A stretch of 64,000 nt of DNA from Taxillus chinensis. Lineage: Eukaryota; Streptophyta; Magnoliopsida; Santalales; Loranthaceae. A program made the position numbers and the translations under genes. Below are positions 32,801-43,257 of this stretch, in pieces (positions within the stretch are counted from its first letter, which is position 1; every line of letters starts with the position of its first letter). The notes beneath the pieces are model-generated. The model was not told the DNA's origin. It did not search any database and was given only the letters and a program-made list of their open reading frames with translations. The stretch is from contig JAKCVP010000010.1 of the NCBI GenBank assembly GCA_023512835.1, forward strand, positions 1 through 64,000, given 5' to 3'.

Positions 32801-33505
32801 TTCGATCGTATCACCAGCCCCAACCTCTCCTCTTCTTCTAATGAGCAAAGCTCGGAGCATAGCGGGAAGAGGCCTGGTATGTTTCGATCGATCTTGTCAT
32901 ACCGCTTTAGCAGCAGCGAGCGCGAGAGGTCAAGATCTCAGAGTCCGCGACCCGAGCCGAAGCTACAAGGCAGTTCTGAGATGCCCGCTGAAGATACGTC
33001 TGCGGAGAATTCGGAAGACAATTCAGGATCCTCATCGCCGGAAGAAAGCGGCCGCTCACGCACCTCCATGTATGAGTCGCGCCCGCAACGACCGCTGATA
33101 GAAATGGCGGGCAATACACGCAGATCGTCTGTGGATCGGGTAGTATCAACCTCACCGTCTAAAGCGATGCCCTTTAAACAAGCAAACTTCAAGTTCTCTC
33201 TAGAGCCAATTGACCGACGCCCTCAGAACATACCACAGGATCTGAGACTCCAGCCACCTCGGGTTCCACTGGCAGCGCAGCTGCTCTTACAGGGCCACAT
33301 AGACTACTCACCTGATTTGCGACCCAAGAAGTCTGGCGTGGACGCGCATTTGTGGACTTACACTGGACGGGCACTTGCCGAGTGGACGTTGGTGGTGAAC
33401 GAGTGCCAGAATTTTTTTGAGAGACGACGGAATGAAGGAGTACCAGGGAATAGACTGGTGGAGACACCAACATTGGGCGTGGAGTCATTTCGCAGACCCG
33501 GATGA
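29837..33505 (+). CDS. DUF1765 (UPF0592 family) large protein
   Basis: Three exons (29837-30843, 30900-32459, 32521-33505) give 1183 aa. Intron 1 (56 nt) uses GTACGT and the GATAG acceptor; this choice is needed to reach the frame TVLIPFLKTYAEHP. Intron 2 uses GTAAGT, CTGAC and GATAG. The N-terminal third is a disordered, phospho-prone region (many SP, TP and RS motifs, for example SRTFSNFRKARF). The centre (about 345-860) is helical and hydrophobic with several possible membrane or buried helices (SLVAFCGKTCAYAFFF). A Ser-rich linker follows, and the conserved end is ALAEWTLVVNECQNFFERR...GVESFRR. This matches the fungal DUF1765 family as I know it; its molecular function is not established. 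The ATG at 29837 is the first in-frame ATG of the long frame. Confidence 0.82.
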
Positions 33506-34502
33506 CTGGGCCGAGGGTTCATCTGGGAGGGGAGTGGAAAGTACACGGTCAGTCGGCTGCCTGCACCCTTGTCGCTTTCAGAGATGCCCTTCTACGTCAG
33601 ATCTCTGTGCGAGCGAGACTGCACTTTCGAGCGATGGTCCTGTTTATATGGTGGGCAAGTGGGTGGGAGGTTTCGGCGTGGTGCCCTTTGCTCGCTTTTT
33701 CGGTACGATACCCCTTTCTTTCATTGACAACCGCTATGACCGATATGTTTTGAGTCCAATGCATTGCTTGCCGAAAATCCAGTCTGCCGCTCTGTCTTCG
33801 CTGTCAAAGGCCCGGTGGAGAGGCACACTAGCATAGATTTCTCGTGGCCATGGCGACAGTGTGTCTCGTGCGCAAACGGCGTGTCCGAAATTAAAGTGCG
33901 CATTAGCGCCATCTCAATTGCGAGTCATGAGATGCATCCTCGATCTATTCGCAACCTCACCCTTGCGTCGTGAACCCCCGAGACCCACTAGATCAACAAA
34001 CCTTTAAGGTATCAAAGCGTGAGACGTGCGATTGTAACGGAGACTTGGAATTCCAGTCGTCAGGGATAGTCCGCGCATGGCCTATGCGCCGTGGAATCGT
34101 CGACCCAGCCATCTCACTTTTCCCTGCCACGCCGGACCAAAGCCATCTTCAGCCGCAGGGAAAAACAGCCATCACCAGCCCCTGTTGTTCTTGTGGCGCT
34201 CATATACTTGATATGCGAGCTGGGATTCCCTTTTCGCCCTTGCTCTTTTCACTTTTTGATTACCACACAGCTTCGCTTGCGACAAGAGCCCATCTCACAT
34301 CTCGGCTTGCGCGATCTTCATCTAGAGTACTTTGTACTGGACTGCGTAGATTTGACTTCCTCAAAAGTGCCTCGGGCAGATACTTGCGAGCGGCCGAGGA
34401 AGGACAGAAGATTCTCACTGGATATTTGAGCAACCCAAACCAAGATCATACCCCTGACAGCACTCCGTTCCACAGCTCACACGACCACTACCGCATCGCA
34501 AC
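33506..34502. other. 1 kb intergenic, no gene seen
   Basis: An open frame at 33970-34524 overlaps the start of the next gene in another frame and has no family features; I take it as chance. The last 100 bases before 34503 are C/A-rich (cacacgaccactaccgcatcgcaac), like a fungal 5' leader. Confidence 0.45.
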
Positions 34503-35276
34503 ATGCATTCCATCACCCTTTTGACCATTGCTCTCTTCCCTTTCGCCCTAGCAGCCCCCTTTCGCCCACAGCAAGGCTCCCTGCAATCGCATCGCCGCCG
34601 TGCAGTCGACTATCCCCTTCAACTCCCTGCCCACAATGCCGATGCGCCCAGCCTAGCAATCAAAGCCAATGCAGACACGCCTATGCTCCGTCGTCGCGCA
34701 TTGATGCAGCGCGAACTACCATACTCTGTCGTGCAGGTTGACGGGAGCTCGGGCACGCCTGCTGCCGTCGCTGCCGCAACGTCTGCCGCAGAGGCATCGG
34801 GGATGCACATCGAGACTATTGCCGTTAGCGCGACCGACTCTGCTGCCGCGCCGACAGGTACTACAAGTGCCTCGTTGAGCGTCAATCTAACGGAAACCGG
34901 AGCAGGAACAACGCCGACACTCATCGTCGATGTGAGCGGTGCACCGTCCATTGCTCTCGCCACATCTGGCCCAGTGGCGCCTACTTCTGCCCCTGCAGCT
35001 GCATCCGGGCCCAAGACTGCGCAAGCCAGCAGCAACAACAGCAACAGCAACGCGAGCACACTCGTGACGAAACCAAGCCCCAAGGCATCGAGTGTCCAAG
35101 CGCCTGTGCGCGTCGAAACGGCCGTCGTTACCGTTATTGAAACCGCTGCGCCGGCACCAAGTAGCGTCAATTACTACGATGATGGACTGTGGCATACCTG
35201 GTATCCTGTCAAGGAGTTTGGGCCTGGGACCAAGACTGCTCCGACTGCTGCTGCTGCTTCAACTTTTGCGGTATGA
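34503..35276 (+). CDS. Secreted Ala/Ser/Thr-rich protein, function unknown
   Basis: A single exon of 257 aa. A clear signal peptide (MHSITLLTIALFPFALAAP, cleavage near residue 17) is followed by a basic pro-like segment with RRR at about residues 31-33 and a second dibasic run RRRA near 63, both possible Kex2 sites. The middle is low-complexity Ala, Ser, Thr and Pro with N-glycosylation sequons (NLTE, NASTL), suited to heavy O-glycosylation. The C-terminal 45 residues differ: VETAVVTVIETAAP and SSVNYYDDGLWHTWYPVKEF, with aromatic residues that look like a conserved module. There are no cysteines in the mature part and no GPI-type tail. It is probably a secreted or cell-wall protein; I do not recognise a named family. 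Confidence 0.75.
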   Translation: MHSITLLTIALFPFALAAPFRPQQGSLQSHRRRAVDYPLQLPAHNADAPSLAIKANADTPMLRRRALMQRELPYSVVQVDGSSGTPAAVAAATSAAEASGMHIETIAVSATDSAAAPTGTTSASLSVNLTETGAGTTPTLIVDVSGAPSIALATSGPVAPTSAPAAASGPKTAQASSNNSNSNASTLVTKPSPKASSVQAPVRVETAVVTVIETAAPAPSSVNYYDDGLWHTWYPVKEFGPGTKTAPTAAAASTFAV

Positions 35277-36090
35277 GCATACATCTCTTACCTTTTCAGC
35301 CTGAAAAGAGGGAGCAGACGAAGTCGACGAACCAAGGTTCGAGTCTTGAAAAGGGTAACGGACCATTGGAATCGAGGAACCAAAGGGCGCAAACGGCGGC
35401 GCAACGAATTGTCATGACGGAGGCATCACTGAGCGAGAGTGTTTTACGAACTGAACTGCATTAGCGACTTGCGAATTGGGTTTTGGTATGGTGTTGACAA
35501 GTGTAAATGGATACTATCATGGTCATGGGTACTAGTACGATTGTGGGCATTGGGAATGGGTAACAGATTAAAAGGCTCAACATGAGCCTAGATTATGCTC
35601 GCGATTCAGCATGCATGTATAGACTCTCTGACTGGGTGGAACGGGAAGGCATGAGATGTATATTGAAAGTCTTTGGTATGGGAACATGAATACACGTCAC
35701 GACCTCAAACTGCTCTTACTTATCATTGCCGTTCTCTCTCAATTGACCACCAGGCTTGTAATGCGAAGACGATACAGAAAGTGTCAAGGTCATGCTCGGG
35801 GGTGTCCCGTCTTGGAGAAGAAACGATTATCACTTTCTCTTTCGCAGGCAGCGTTCTGATGGGTTTTGGGTAGGTCAATTTGTGCGATGCAAGCAGAGGA
35901 AGTTGAGATCAAATTCAAATGAGACAAGGAGCAAGAAAAGACGAGAGGATCTTCAAAATGTGTCCATTATCATTAGATTAGGGATAGTGTTTAGCCCAAG
36001 AATCAGGCTAGGGTCGAGCGTGGTCTTCTCGTTCAAGTATGCAATTAAAACCCAATTCATTGCGCCTCAGATGCATTGTCGGGCCAGAGC
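35277..36090. other. 814-base spacer, no gene seen
   Basis: This is the shared 3' flank of two convergent secreted-protein genes. Short open frames at 35656-35873 overlap in different frames and show no family features. Confidence 0.5.
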
Positions 36091-36540
36091 TCACGCGCAG
36101 AGCGTGACAGTCAAATCGGTAGGGTCACAGCTCAGGACCTTAGGGTTCGCACCATTAGAGTAGCAGCTCGCATCGCCAGGAGCACAGTCAACGTGCGCGC
36201 AGGCGCCATTGCCCGTGGTGAGCGTGTTGCGCTGGTTTCCCACGGGGTTGCCGGCATTGTTGCTGAGGTCGTAGCTGAGAACGGCGTGACCGTCGCCAGC
36301 GGTCCACTCGTTGTATTCGAAAGTGAGAGGATGAGCCAGGTTCTCGGGCGTGTCGGAGATGTAGATGGCTGCCGCAGGGCGGAATTGCTCGGTATAGGTG
36401 CCGCCAGGAGCTAGTTGCTGCTGCTGACCACCGTTGGGCTGGACAACGACACTGTTGGTGCAGTGGTTTACGACGTTGGCGTTAAAGGCCAGGGCGCTGG
36501 AGGCAAGGCCGAGGAGAGTGACTGCGGTGTAGGAAGGCAT
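36091..36540 (-). CDS. BYS1-domain small secreted cysteine-rich protein
   Basis: A single exon of 149 aa. The signal peptide is MPSYTAVTLLGLASSALA. The mature protein starts FNANVVNHCTNSVVVQP and continues with APGGTYTEQFRPAA, a pattern of the BYS1/thaumatin-like fold in which a Cys-containing NHC strand is followed by APGGTY. It ends LSCDPTDLTVTLCA, the typical BYS1 C-terminus. Six cysteines suggest three disulfides. The family is named for a yeast-phase specific protein of Blastomyces; members are abundant small secreted proteins and candidate effectors in plant-associated fungi, with no settled biochemical role. A TATAAA lies 155 bases upstream. Confidence 0.8.
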   Translation of the reverse strand: MPSYTAVTLLGLASSALAFNANVVNHCTNSVVVQPNGGQQQQLAPGGTYTEQFRPAAAIYISDTPENLAHPLTFEYNEWTAGDGHAVLSYDLSNNAGNPVGNQRNTLTTGNGACAHVDCAPGDASCYSNGANPKVLSCDPTDLTVTLCA

Positions 36541-36695
36541 TTTGATTATTGGAGTTGAGATTGTTGATGAATTAGATTGATGCAGTAACTGATAGTTTTG
36601 GATGTTCTGGAGCGGTGGGCGTTGGAGTAGAAGAAGCTGATGATGATGCTGATGCTGATGGGAAAAGGACTATTCAGCGAAGGGAGTCAAGCTCC

Positions 36696-36701
36696 TTTAT
36701 A
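36696..36701 (-). promoter_or_regulatory. TATA box of the BYS1-like gene
   Basis: The minus strand reads TATAAA (inside TGTATAAAGGAGC), about 155 bases before ATG 36540. A TATA box with a leader of about 100 bases fits an abundant secreted protein. A GAT/CTGAT repeat (36637-36661) lies between it and the gene. Confidence 0.45.
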
Positions 36702-38199
36702 CAGAGGCCTTCGCCGGCATCCAGCATACCATCAGGTAATGAACATCTTGCGCGTCTGTTACCCACTGACACAGCCGCACCGCATCGACATCATAACCCA
36801 ACGGTTGCAGTGTGGAAGGCGAGCAAGAATTGGCGTAGGCCAGGGTCCTGCACATACCACATCGCGCACCGACAGACTGGCTAAGCAGACGCCGGGAGCG
36901 AATCGCATCGAGGCCCAGTGATTGTGTAGGGAAGAAGCCATCCGTAAAGGGTACCAGGCAGCCCTACACCGCTGTCACGTAGATGGTGGTAAGGGCCACA
37001 TGACGGAGGGATCTTTGCTACAAGCAATACAACGTGTGTCGTTGCGGACGTTCAGGCGGCTATTTTTGAACCGATGATCATGGGCATAGCCTCAGTGAGG
37101 TAGAATTTTGCACCTGTGTATGTCAATGTGATCCCTGCTCGAAATTACCCAAGGCCCTGCAGCGAGCATCGCATTCTGCACCTACTGTAGCTTGAGCGGA
37201 GGGATCCTTGTTGACAAGGTAACGGCTCTCGCGCGGTCACTCCTGTTATGCCAGCAGCGTGACTCTCTACTCTGCTGACGGAAGAGTGTGGGAAATCTCA
37301 GGGTCACATTGACCCCACAAGTTGAGGTCATAGCATGTCAGGCGGGCAATGGAGAGTCGATCAAAATGCGACACTGAGGAGGAGAGGCTACTGAAAGGGT
37401 GACGGCGAGGCCAGATGAAGACTAGCCTGCCAAGACCTAACAATAGCAACCTCAACGTGCCACCGTCCATGGGCATGTCCACGGGCGTCTGTCGGCTGTG
37501 AGTACGCTGTACCGACGCACCCTTGACCGTCGCCTCCACAGGGTACCATGCATCCCTTGTGAGATCATCAGCCGCATCTGCTCGCTCCCTGGCCCAGAGG
37601 CCTGCCGGGGACAAGGCAGGTACCGTACATTGGACATTATGTCAGGACGTAGCAGACATTGCCGCCGGCTCGCACTCCCCGGCTACCATGTCTACGCGAG
37701 CAGTCCATCTTTGTCAACTTGTCCTCGCTTGGGACTGGCAAGACCGGCGGCATAGACAGCAGGCCATGTCTCAGCCGTCAGAGCAGACACGGCATACGCC
37801 GTCACGACCGTGTCACACTCCCGACACTGTACCGTGGACCAACCTCCCCGGAGTTCGAGAGAGCATATTCGGGAGCATTGTACTATGTGCCGTAGACCTC
37901 TAGGGTTTGCCCATGTCATAGATCATATCGCCGGGTTTCTGCTCCTTGGACGGATACTATAGACTTTTCTGGACACTTCCAAGCCGCCTGAGCTCCACAG
38001 CCCAGCATCGCGCGCCGGTAAAGGAGAATCTAGAAGAATCCCAGTGTGACTACGAGCACAGCCCGCCAGAATTGAAGCTCCACTGCGAGAATCGAACCGA
38101 GATGGAGGAGAAGATCGGTTGAGTCAGACGTAAGACGAGGTAGGGTACATTCACAAGTGGCCTACGTGGCACATCTCTCGCGAGCCCGTACGGAGTGCG
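36702..38199. other. 1.5 kb intergenic, no gene seen
   Basis: Open frames around 37267-37919 occur on both strands in overlapping frames without recognisable domains. I see no tRNA; a B-box-like run near 38090 was rejected. This stretch holds the upstream region of the BYS1-like gene and the 3' flank of the CoA-transferase. Confidence 0.5.
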
Positions 38200-39722
38200 C
38201 TATGAAATGATACCCTCAGCTTTGAGAGATTCGATCTTGCTCTCATCCCATCCAATCTGGGCCAGTACCTCATCTGTGTGCTGACCCAGCGTGGGCGGCG
38301 GCGATCTAATGCTGGGTGTCGCGCCGGAGTACTTGACCGGCACACCAACCATCTTGATGGTGCCACACTCCGGGTGCGGCATCTCCTGCACCATGCCTCT
38401 AGCAATCGTGTGCTCGTTCTCCAGCGTCCTCTTCACATCGTTGATGGGTGCGTACGGCATTCCACTGCCCGTGAAGATCTGGAGCCATTCCTCTGTTGTC
38501 TTAGTCTTCGACTTGGATGATATCAGCGCCTCTAGCTCGTCCCGATTCGCTACCCGAACATTATTCGTCGTGAATTTAGGGTCTGTCGCCGCCTCCGGGA
38601 TGCCGAGCTTCGTACACAAGATACCGAAGAGCTTGTCGTTGCCGCCTCCGAACATGATGGTCCCGTCAGAGGTAGGGAATCCCTTGTACGGCACGATAGA
38701 AGGATGTGCATCGCCCCACCTACCACTGTCGGGCTTGCCAGTGGTCAGCACGGACGAGGCAATGTTTGTTAGTGACGCTGTCTGGCAATCCGAGAGGGCC
38801 ACGTCTAGATGCTGACCCTTTTTCGTCCGCACACGCTGGAGCAGTGCTGCCATTATTGAGTTGCAAGCATACAGACCGGTCGTCAAGTCTGTGATTGCAA
38901 CACCTACCTTTACGGGGACACCGTTCCGCTCGCCAGTGATGTGCATGAGGCCAAACTCGGCCTCGACCATGACGTCGTAGCCTGCGCGACTGCTGTACGG
39001 CCCTGTCTGGCCATAGCCAGTAATACTAGCATACACTAGGGACGGGTTGATTTTGTGAAGGGTCTCAAAATCCATGCCGTACTTTTTCAGGCCGCCGGGG
39101 ACGTAGTTCTCCACGAGGACGTCGCTGTTCTTGACAAGCTCATGCAAGATTTTCTGGCCCTCTGGATGCTGAAACGAAAGTCCGAGGGACTTTTTGTTGC
39201 GATTGACCTAGGGTTTCTGAGTTGGCGGGTGGAGCGGCGCAGAATCCGAGATGTTGCTTACTGAGAGAAAATAGGCTGCCTCTCCTGGGCCATTTTTCTG
39301 ACTGTCAGCCGAGTAAGGGAGATACGGCGGACCCCATGCTCGGGTATCGTCGCCTCGTTGGGGATGCTCAATCTTGATCACTTCGGCGCTTGTAAAACGG
39401 TCAGCGCAAGAAGGCTTGATCACCTTGACTCCGGTGACATACAGCGGCTATGCATACCCAAGATCGCCTAGTATCTGTGTACAGTAGGGCTGGTCCCCAT
39501 TTAGTGAATGCGGAGATGGACTCGATCGGTAGAGAATGTTCAACTCACGCCAGCCAGCACTCTTGTGAGGTCGAGAACCTTGATGCCCGCCAGAGGTAAC
39601 TTGTCTGCGTCTACGGTTGCAGCAGATGCTAGTCCCCGTCTTCTCTGGGGAACGACTGCGGGTCGTCTGGCCTGGGAAAAGGCAGACCTCCAGAAAGGCC
39701 GACTGGCTCGCGCTACAGACAT
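38200..39722 (-). CDS. Class III (CaiB/BaiF) CoA-transferase, mitochondrial
   Basis: Four exons (39722-39549, 39489-39458, 39388-39262, 39207-38200) give 446 aa. The N-terminal 35 residues are a typical mitochondrial presequence (RASRPFWRSAFSQARRPAVVPQRRR). The family core starts [37 protein letters not shown], here split by two introns. It continues with YDVMVEAEFGLMHITGE and GQHLDVALSDCQTA, whose Asp (SDC) is the expected acyl-anhydride-forming catalytic residue. The C-terminus has TLGQHTDEVLAQIGWDE. These enzymes move CoA between carboxylic acids. Mitochondrial location and sequence fit best with the succinyl-CoA:glutarate-type subgroup, but oxalate- or racemase-type activity cannot be excluded. 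It shares a 323-base divergent promoter with riboflavin synthase. Confidence 0.92.
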
Positions 39723-40045
39723 GCTGGTGCACTTGAAAGCGTCAGGAAAGTGCTCAATGTCCGTTCTGGGAGTTCCACAAGCAAATGTGCTTCCATGGAG
39801 CTGTGGTCGAGTAAGTTAGTCCAGATGAGCGGACATGATGACAGCCGAGGGCCGGAATCCCGCCGAAGATCCCACGTCGAATGGTAAGTATCAGGCCATC
39901 AGCCCCTCCGGCGCCGAAATCAATGACATCCTTTGCATGAAGCTACAATTGACTTAGCTTCAGCTCAACACCAAAGCACTTGGGAGACTACCTTTTCGCG
40001 GTAGATCAGCCAGTTCAGTCGCCGCACCTAGCAGCACCCGCCACC
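39723..40045. promoter_or_regulatory. Divergent promoter of CoA-transferase and riboflavin synthase
   Basis: Only 323 bases separate the two start codons. The riboflavin synthase start has a good fungal context (cgccaccATGttc). No TATA box is obvious in either direction. Confidence 0.5.
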
Positions 40046-40803
40046 ATGTTCACTGGCATTGTCGAGATCATTGGCAGTCAGTCTTCCCCACTGCCCCACC
40101 ATCTGCATTGCTGACCTGAATCCCCGAAGCTGTCACAAGCCTTCTTCCGCTCGACGAGACTTCTTCCGGCGGCTCTGGCACGTCGCTCACCATCTCAAAA
40201 GCAACCGAGATCCTCACAGACGCTCATCTCGGCGACTCGATATCGGTGAATGGCACCTGTCTGACAATCACCGAACTGCCTTCCTCCGATTCCTTCAAAG
40301 TAGGCATTGCACCCGAGACCTTGCGTCGCACAAACTTAGGCTCCCTACGTGAGGGCAGCAATGTCAATCTCGAGCGAGCGCTACTTCCTACGACACGGTT
40401 AGGTGGCCACTTCTGCCAGGGCCATGTAGACACCATTGCTACAATTGATAGTGTGACGCCAGACGGCAACGCGCGTACGTTTAGGTTAAGACCGCGAGAT
40501 CAAGGGGTGCTGAAGTACATTGTCGAAAAGGGCTATGTATGCCTGGATGGTGCAAGCTTGACCATCACAAAGGTAGACGACGCTGAGGGCTACTTTGAAG
40601 TCATGTTGATTGCATACACGCAGGAGAGAGTAGTTACCGCAGCTAAGCAAAAGGGCGATGATGTGAACGTAGAAGTGGACATGGTTGGAAAGTATGTTGA
40701 GAAGAGTCTGGCTGGTGTGCTGGCTGGAGGTGGAGCAGGCTCTGAGATTGAAAGAGTAGTAGAACGCGTGCTAGAACGCACGGGTTTGTTGACAGGAAAG
40801 TAA
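40046..40803 (+). CDS. RIB5: Riboflavin synthase alpha chain
   Basis: Exon 1 (40046-40076) encodes the invariant start MFTGIVEIIG. A 53-nt intron GTCAGT..CCGAAG with branch CTGAC leads to exon 2 (40130-40803); the total is 234 aa. Two lumazine-binding repeats are visible. The first contains GDSISVNGTCLTI, LRRTNLGSL and GGHFCQGHVD. The second starts at the FRLRPRDQ strand and contains YVCLDGASLTITKV and FEVMLIAYTQER. The enzyme dismutates two 6,7-dimethyl-8-ribityllumazine molecules into riboflavin, the last step of vitamin B2 synthesis. There is a Gly-rich insertion LAGGGAGSE near the C-terminus. Length and motifs agree with the family. Confidence 0.95.
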
Positions 40804-42479
40804 AAGCCACGCAGCTCCCTAGAGCTTTGCACTCCCGTTGCTGAGCACCGGCTTGACCCAACAGCTATATTGCAACAATTGATGCCAGTACACCACATAC
40901 GACCACAGCTGCAGGAAAATAGGCGATCCCGTCCGCTCTCGCATACTCAAGCCTGTAAGCGTTGTCTTAGTATTGGCGTGGGGGGACTCGCTGAGAATAA
41001 AACGATATCGTATGTTTTTTGACGTTTTGATCTTTCACCAGTGCCCATAGAAAAGGCAATGTCAATGCCGATTGTCCTTGCTTTTTCGGCGCAGCGGAAG
41101 CAAGCCCATTTTCGCTTTTGCAGTAGTGCAGCGCCGTGGGAGAATTCTAGATGCTTGACCAAACCTTTCCTATTGTCTGCTTGAACTTGGCTTTCCATGG
41201 TGTGTAGCGGCAACGAAGATGTCTCCAGGCAATAGTATCGGCTTTACCGGCTGATCCGGAAAAGTTGTGCTTTTGCTTCAGGTCCGACAGGGGTTGGGAC
41301 CCTTATAGAGGTACTATTGGACATGCCATACTGAGGTGTTGACCCATTCCTCTACTGGTGCCTTGGTCGGGTCTGCATCCATTGTCTTCTAAAATGTACA
41401 CCTGAGCTTATCGGGCATTGTAGGGCTCGTCCTCGATATCAACGAGCATAGCATGAGAATGCCGTCGAAAACCGGATGATGCAGGTTCCCGGACCCTTGG
41501 CGCAATCATGGAACTCAGAGCTATCATTGATCTTTTCTCACGAGATGAGTACTCACATGGAGCTGTTCTGTATGACCAGCGAGGACGCAAGAGACGCAGC
41601 AGTAGCAGCAGGTCAATGAAGCCTCAGGCGAATACCTGCTACCGGTAACAAGCGGCACGCAATAATTGCCGTCTCGGGCATTATTCGGATTCGTTGTCTA
41701 CACAGCAGACAAAAGAGATTGCGACACTCACCGTCACTGGAGATGCTAAGGTATATGCGAGGGACGAGAGAAGCAATGGGGGTGACAGTGAGTCGATGTG
41801 TTGCAGCAATGCGAAATTTACAGGATCCCAGAATGAGAAGAACCCCATGCCGCTCGCCCGCACGGCTGCACAGCCTTGACAATATTGAGGAGACAGAACA
41901 GACCAGCATGCCTGCTGCACAAGGCTGGGATCCTCGCGATCTGTCCACGCGCCAAGATGATGCACTGTCGTCGGAGAGGAGGTACAAGACGACCTGTACA
42001 TAGTCCACGCTAGAAGACGCTCAAGCTGCTTGAATACCAGAGCGGTGAGGGCAGGTGGAATGCAATGCACAGGAGGCATCGACCGGCTTCTGCGCAGTCG
42101 CAAGGTTCCAGGTTGGCCGATGCAACAGCAGAGGATCGGTTAGATCAGAGGCCAAGGCAAGGAGTGAAGTCCATAGCTTCTGCTCGAGCATCGCAACTGG
42201 ACGGCGCGCAACAGACGGGCCATGCCCATCGCAGCTAGAGCCGCTGTGACGTCTTCCCAGCAAGGGGCACCGGCTGGTGCGAGCGCTGCTCGTTTCCCGC
42301 CCATGGGCGCTGATGCGATGCTGACCTCAAGCCCCCCGGCCCCCTCCATTTCCATTGACTGCCCAACCGTCCGCTCCGCGACTTTTCCGTGCGCCTTTTA
42401 TCCTCCCTGCCCTTCCCTCCTTCCGCCCGCCCATCTTACCCGGGACTCTGTAGGCCCCTATCCCTCACACCTCCACACA
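40804..42479. other. 1.7 kb intergenic, no gene recognised
   Basis: Short minus-strand frames at 41213-40947 (contains CFRCAEKA) and 42103-41681 have no family I know and no supporting splice signals. From about 42330 to 42479 the plus strand is C/T-rich (ccctgcccttccctccttccgcccgccc), like the leader of the next gene. Confidence 0.45.
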
Positions 42480-43153
42480 ATGGCTTCTTCGACGCGCAAG
42501 AGAAAGCAAGACGCTGGTGAAGAGGATGACTTCCAAGAGCTTCCTGAGCTAGGAAGCGACGAGGAAGAAGAAGAGTGAGTCTGACCTTCGGCTGAGCTTC
42601 TTTGATCAAATGGGCCAGCCATCTAGTCACAAGCGCAAACAATCGCGCCATCGCAAATGGCTCTTATAGGTCCTCTGGAAGCGACAAAACGCGATCAGAT
42701 CATTAACACATGCCACAGATTCGAGGACGAAGAAGGTGACTTCGAAGATGATGGTGGCGACAATGACGAGGAGGACGACGATGAAGAGGAAGGCGATGAA
42801 GAGGCCGAGAATGACAAGAAAGCAGGTTGGTAGCCTTGCGCTCGTGGCGCAGTCACTGTGTTGCTGACTCATTTGATGTAGCTGCTCCTCCCCAGGCAAA
42901 GAAGCGCAAGACCGAGGCTCCTAAAGAGGTCGATGATGATGAAGAGGAAGAGGAGGTGGATGATGAAGAGGACGGCGGCGCTGCTGCTGGCGAAGATGCG
43001 GAGGATGATGAGGGCGAGGATGCTGATGACCTCGACGATGAGGACGCCGACGAGACCGCCAAAAAGAGCGGTCCCGCCGCGGCCGCTAAGAAGGCCAAAG
43101 GCAAGGACGTGCCCAAGGAATCCGACCTTAAGGAGGTCGACGATGCCGAGTAG
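42480..43153 (+). CDS. Small highly acidic nuclear-type protein
   Basis: Three exons (42480-42574, 42719-42825, 42882-43153) give 157 aa. Over a third of the residues are Glu or Asp, in runs separated by basic patches: TRKRKQ at the start, KKRKTEAPK in the middle (a classical nuclear signal) and AKKAKGKDVPK near the end. Splicing is in phase, with GTGAGT and CTGAC signals. This composition is typical of histone chaperone-like or nucleolar acidic proteins, but no conserved motif lets me name a family. It is convergent with the ribosome biogenesis gene SSF1/2, with 104 bases between stop codons. Confidence 0.7.
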
Positions 43154-43257
43154 TGTCTGCTCCCAAAGAATAAAAGTTGCGCAGTCTGCGCGAGCTCACA
43201 AGGCGCAGCGAAGCCTCAAAATTGATGCGTACTCCTGACCAACACAATCGTGCTGTT

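Noticed and set aside
33970..34524. 184-codon plus-strand frame before the secreted protein
   Set aside because: It overlaps the signal-peptide gene in another frame and has no family similarity.
38080..38110. tRNA-like B box (GGTTCGATTC on the minus strand)
   Set aside because: The T-arm stems do not pair and no matching D-arm or acceptor stem was found, so it is not called a tRNA.
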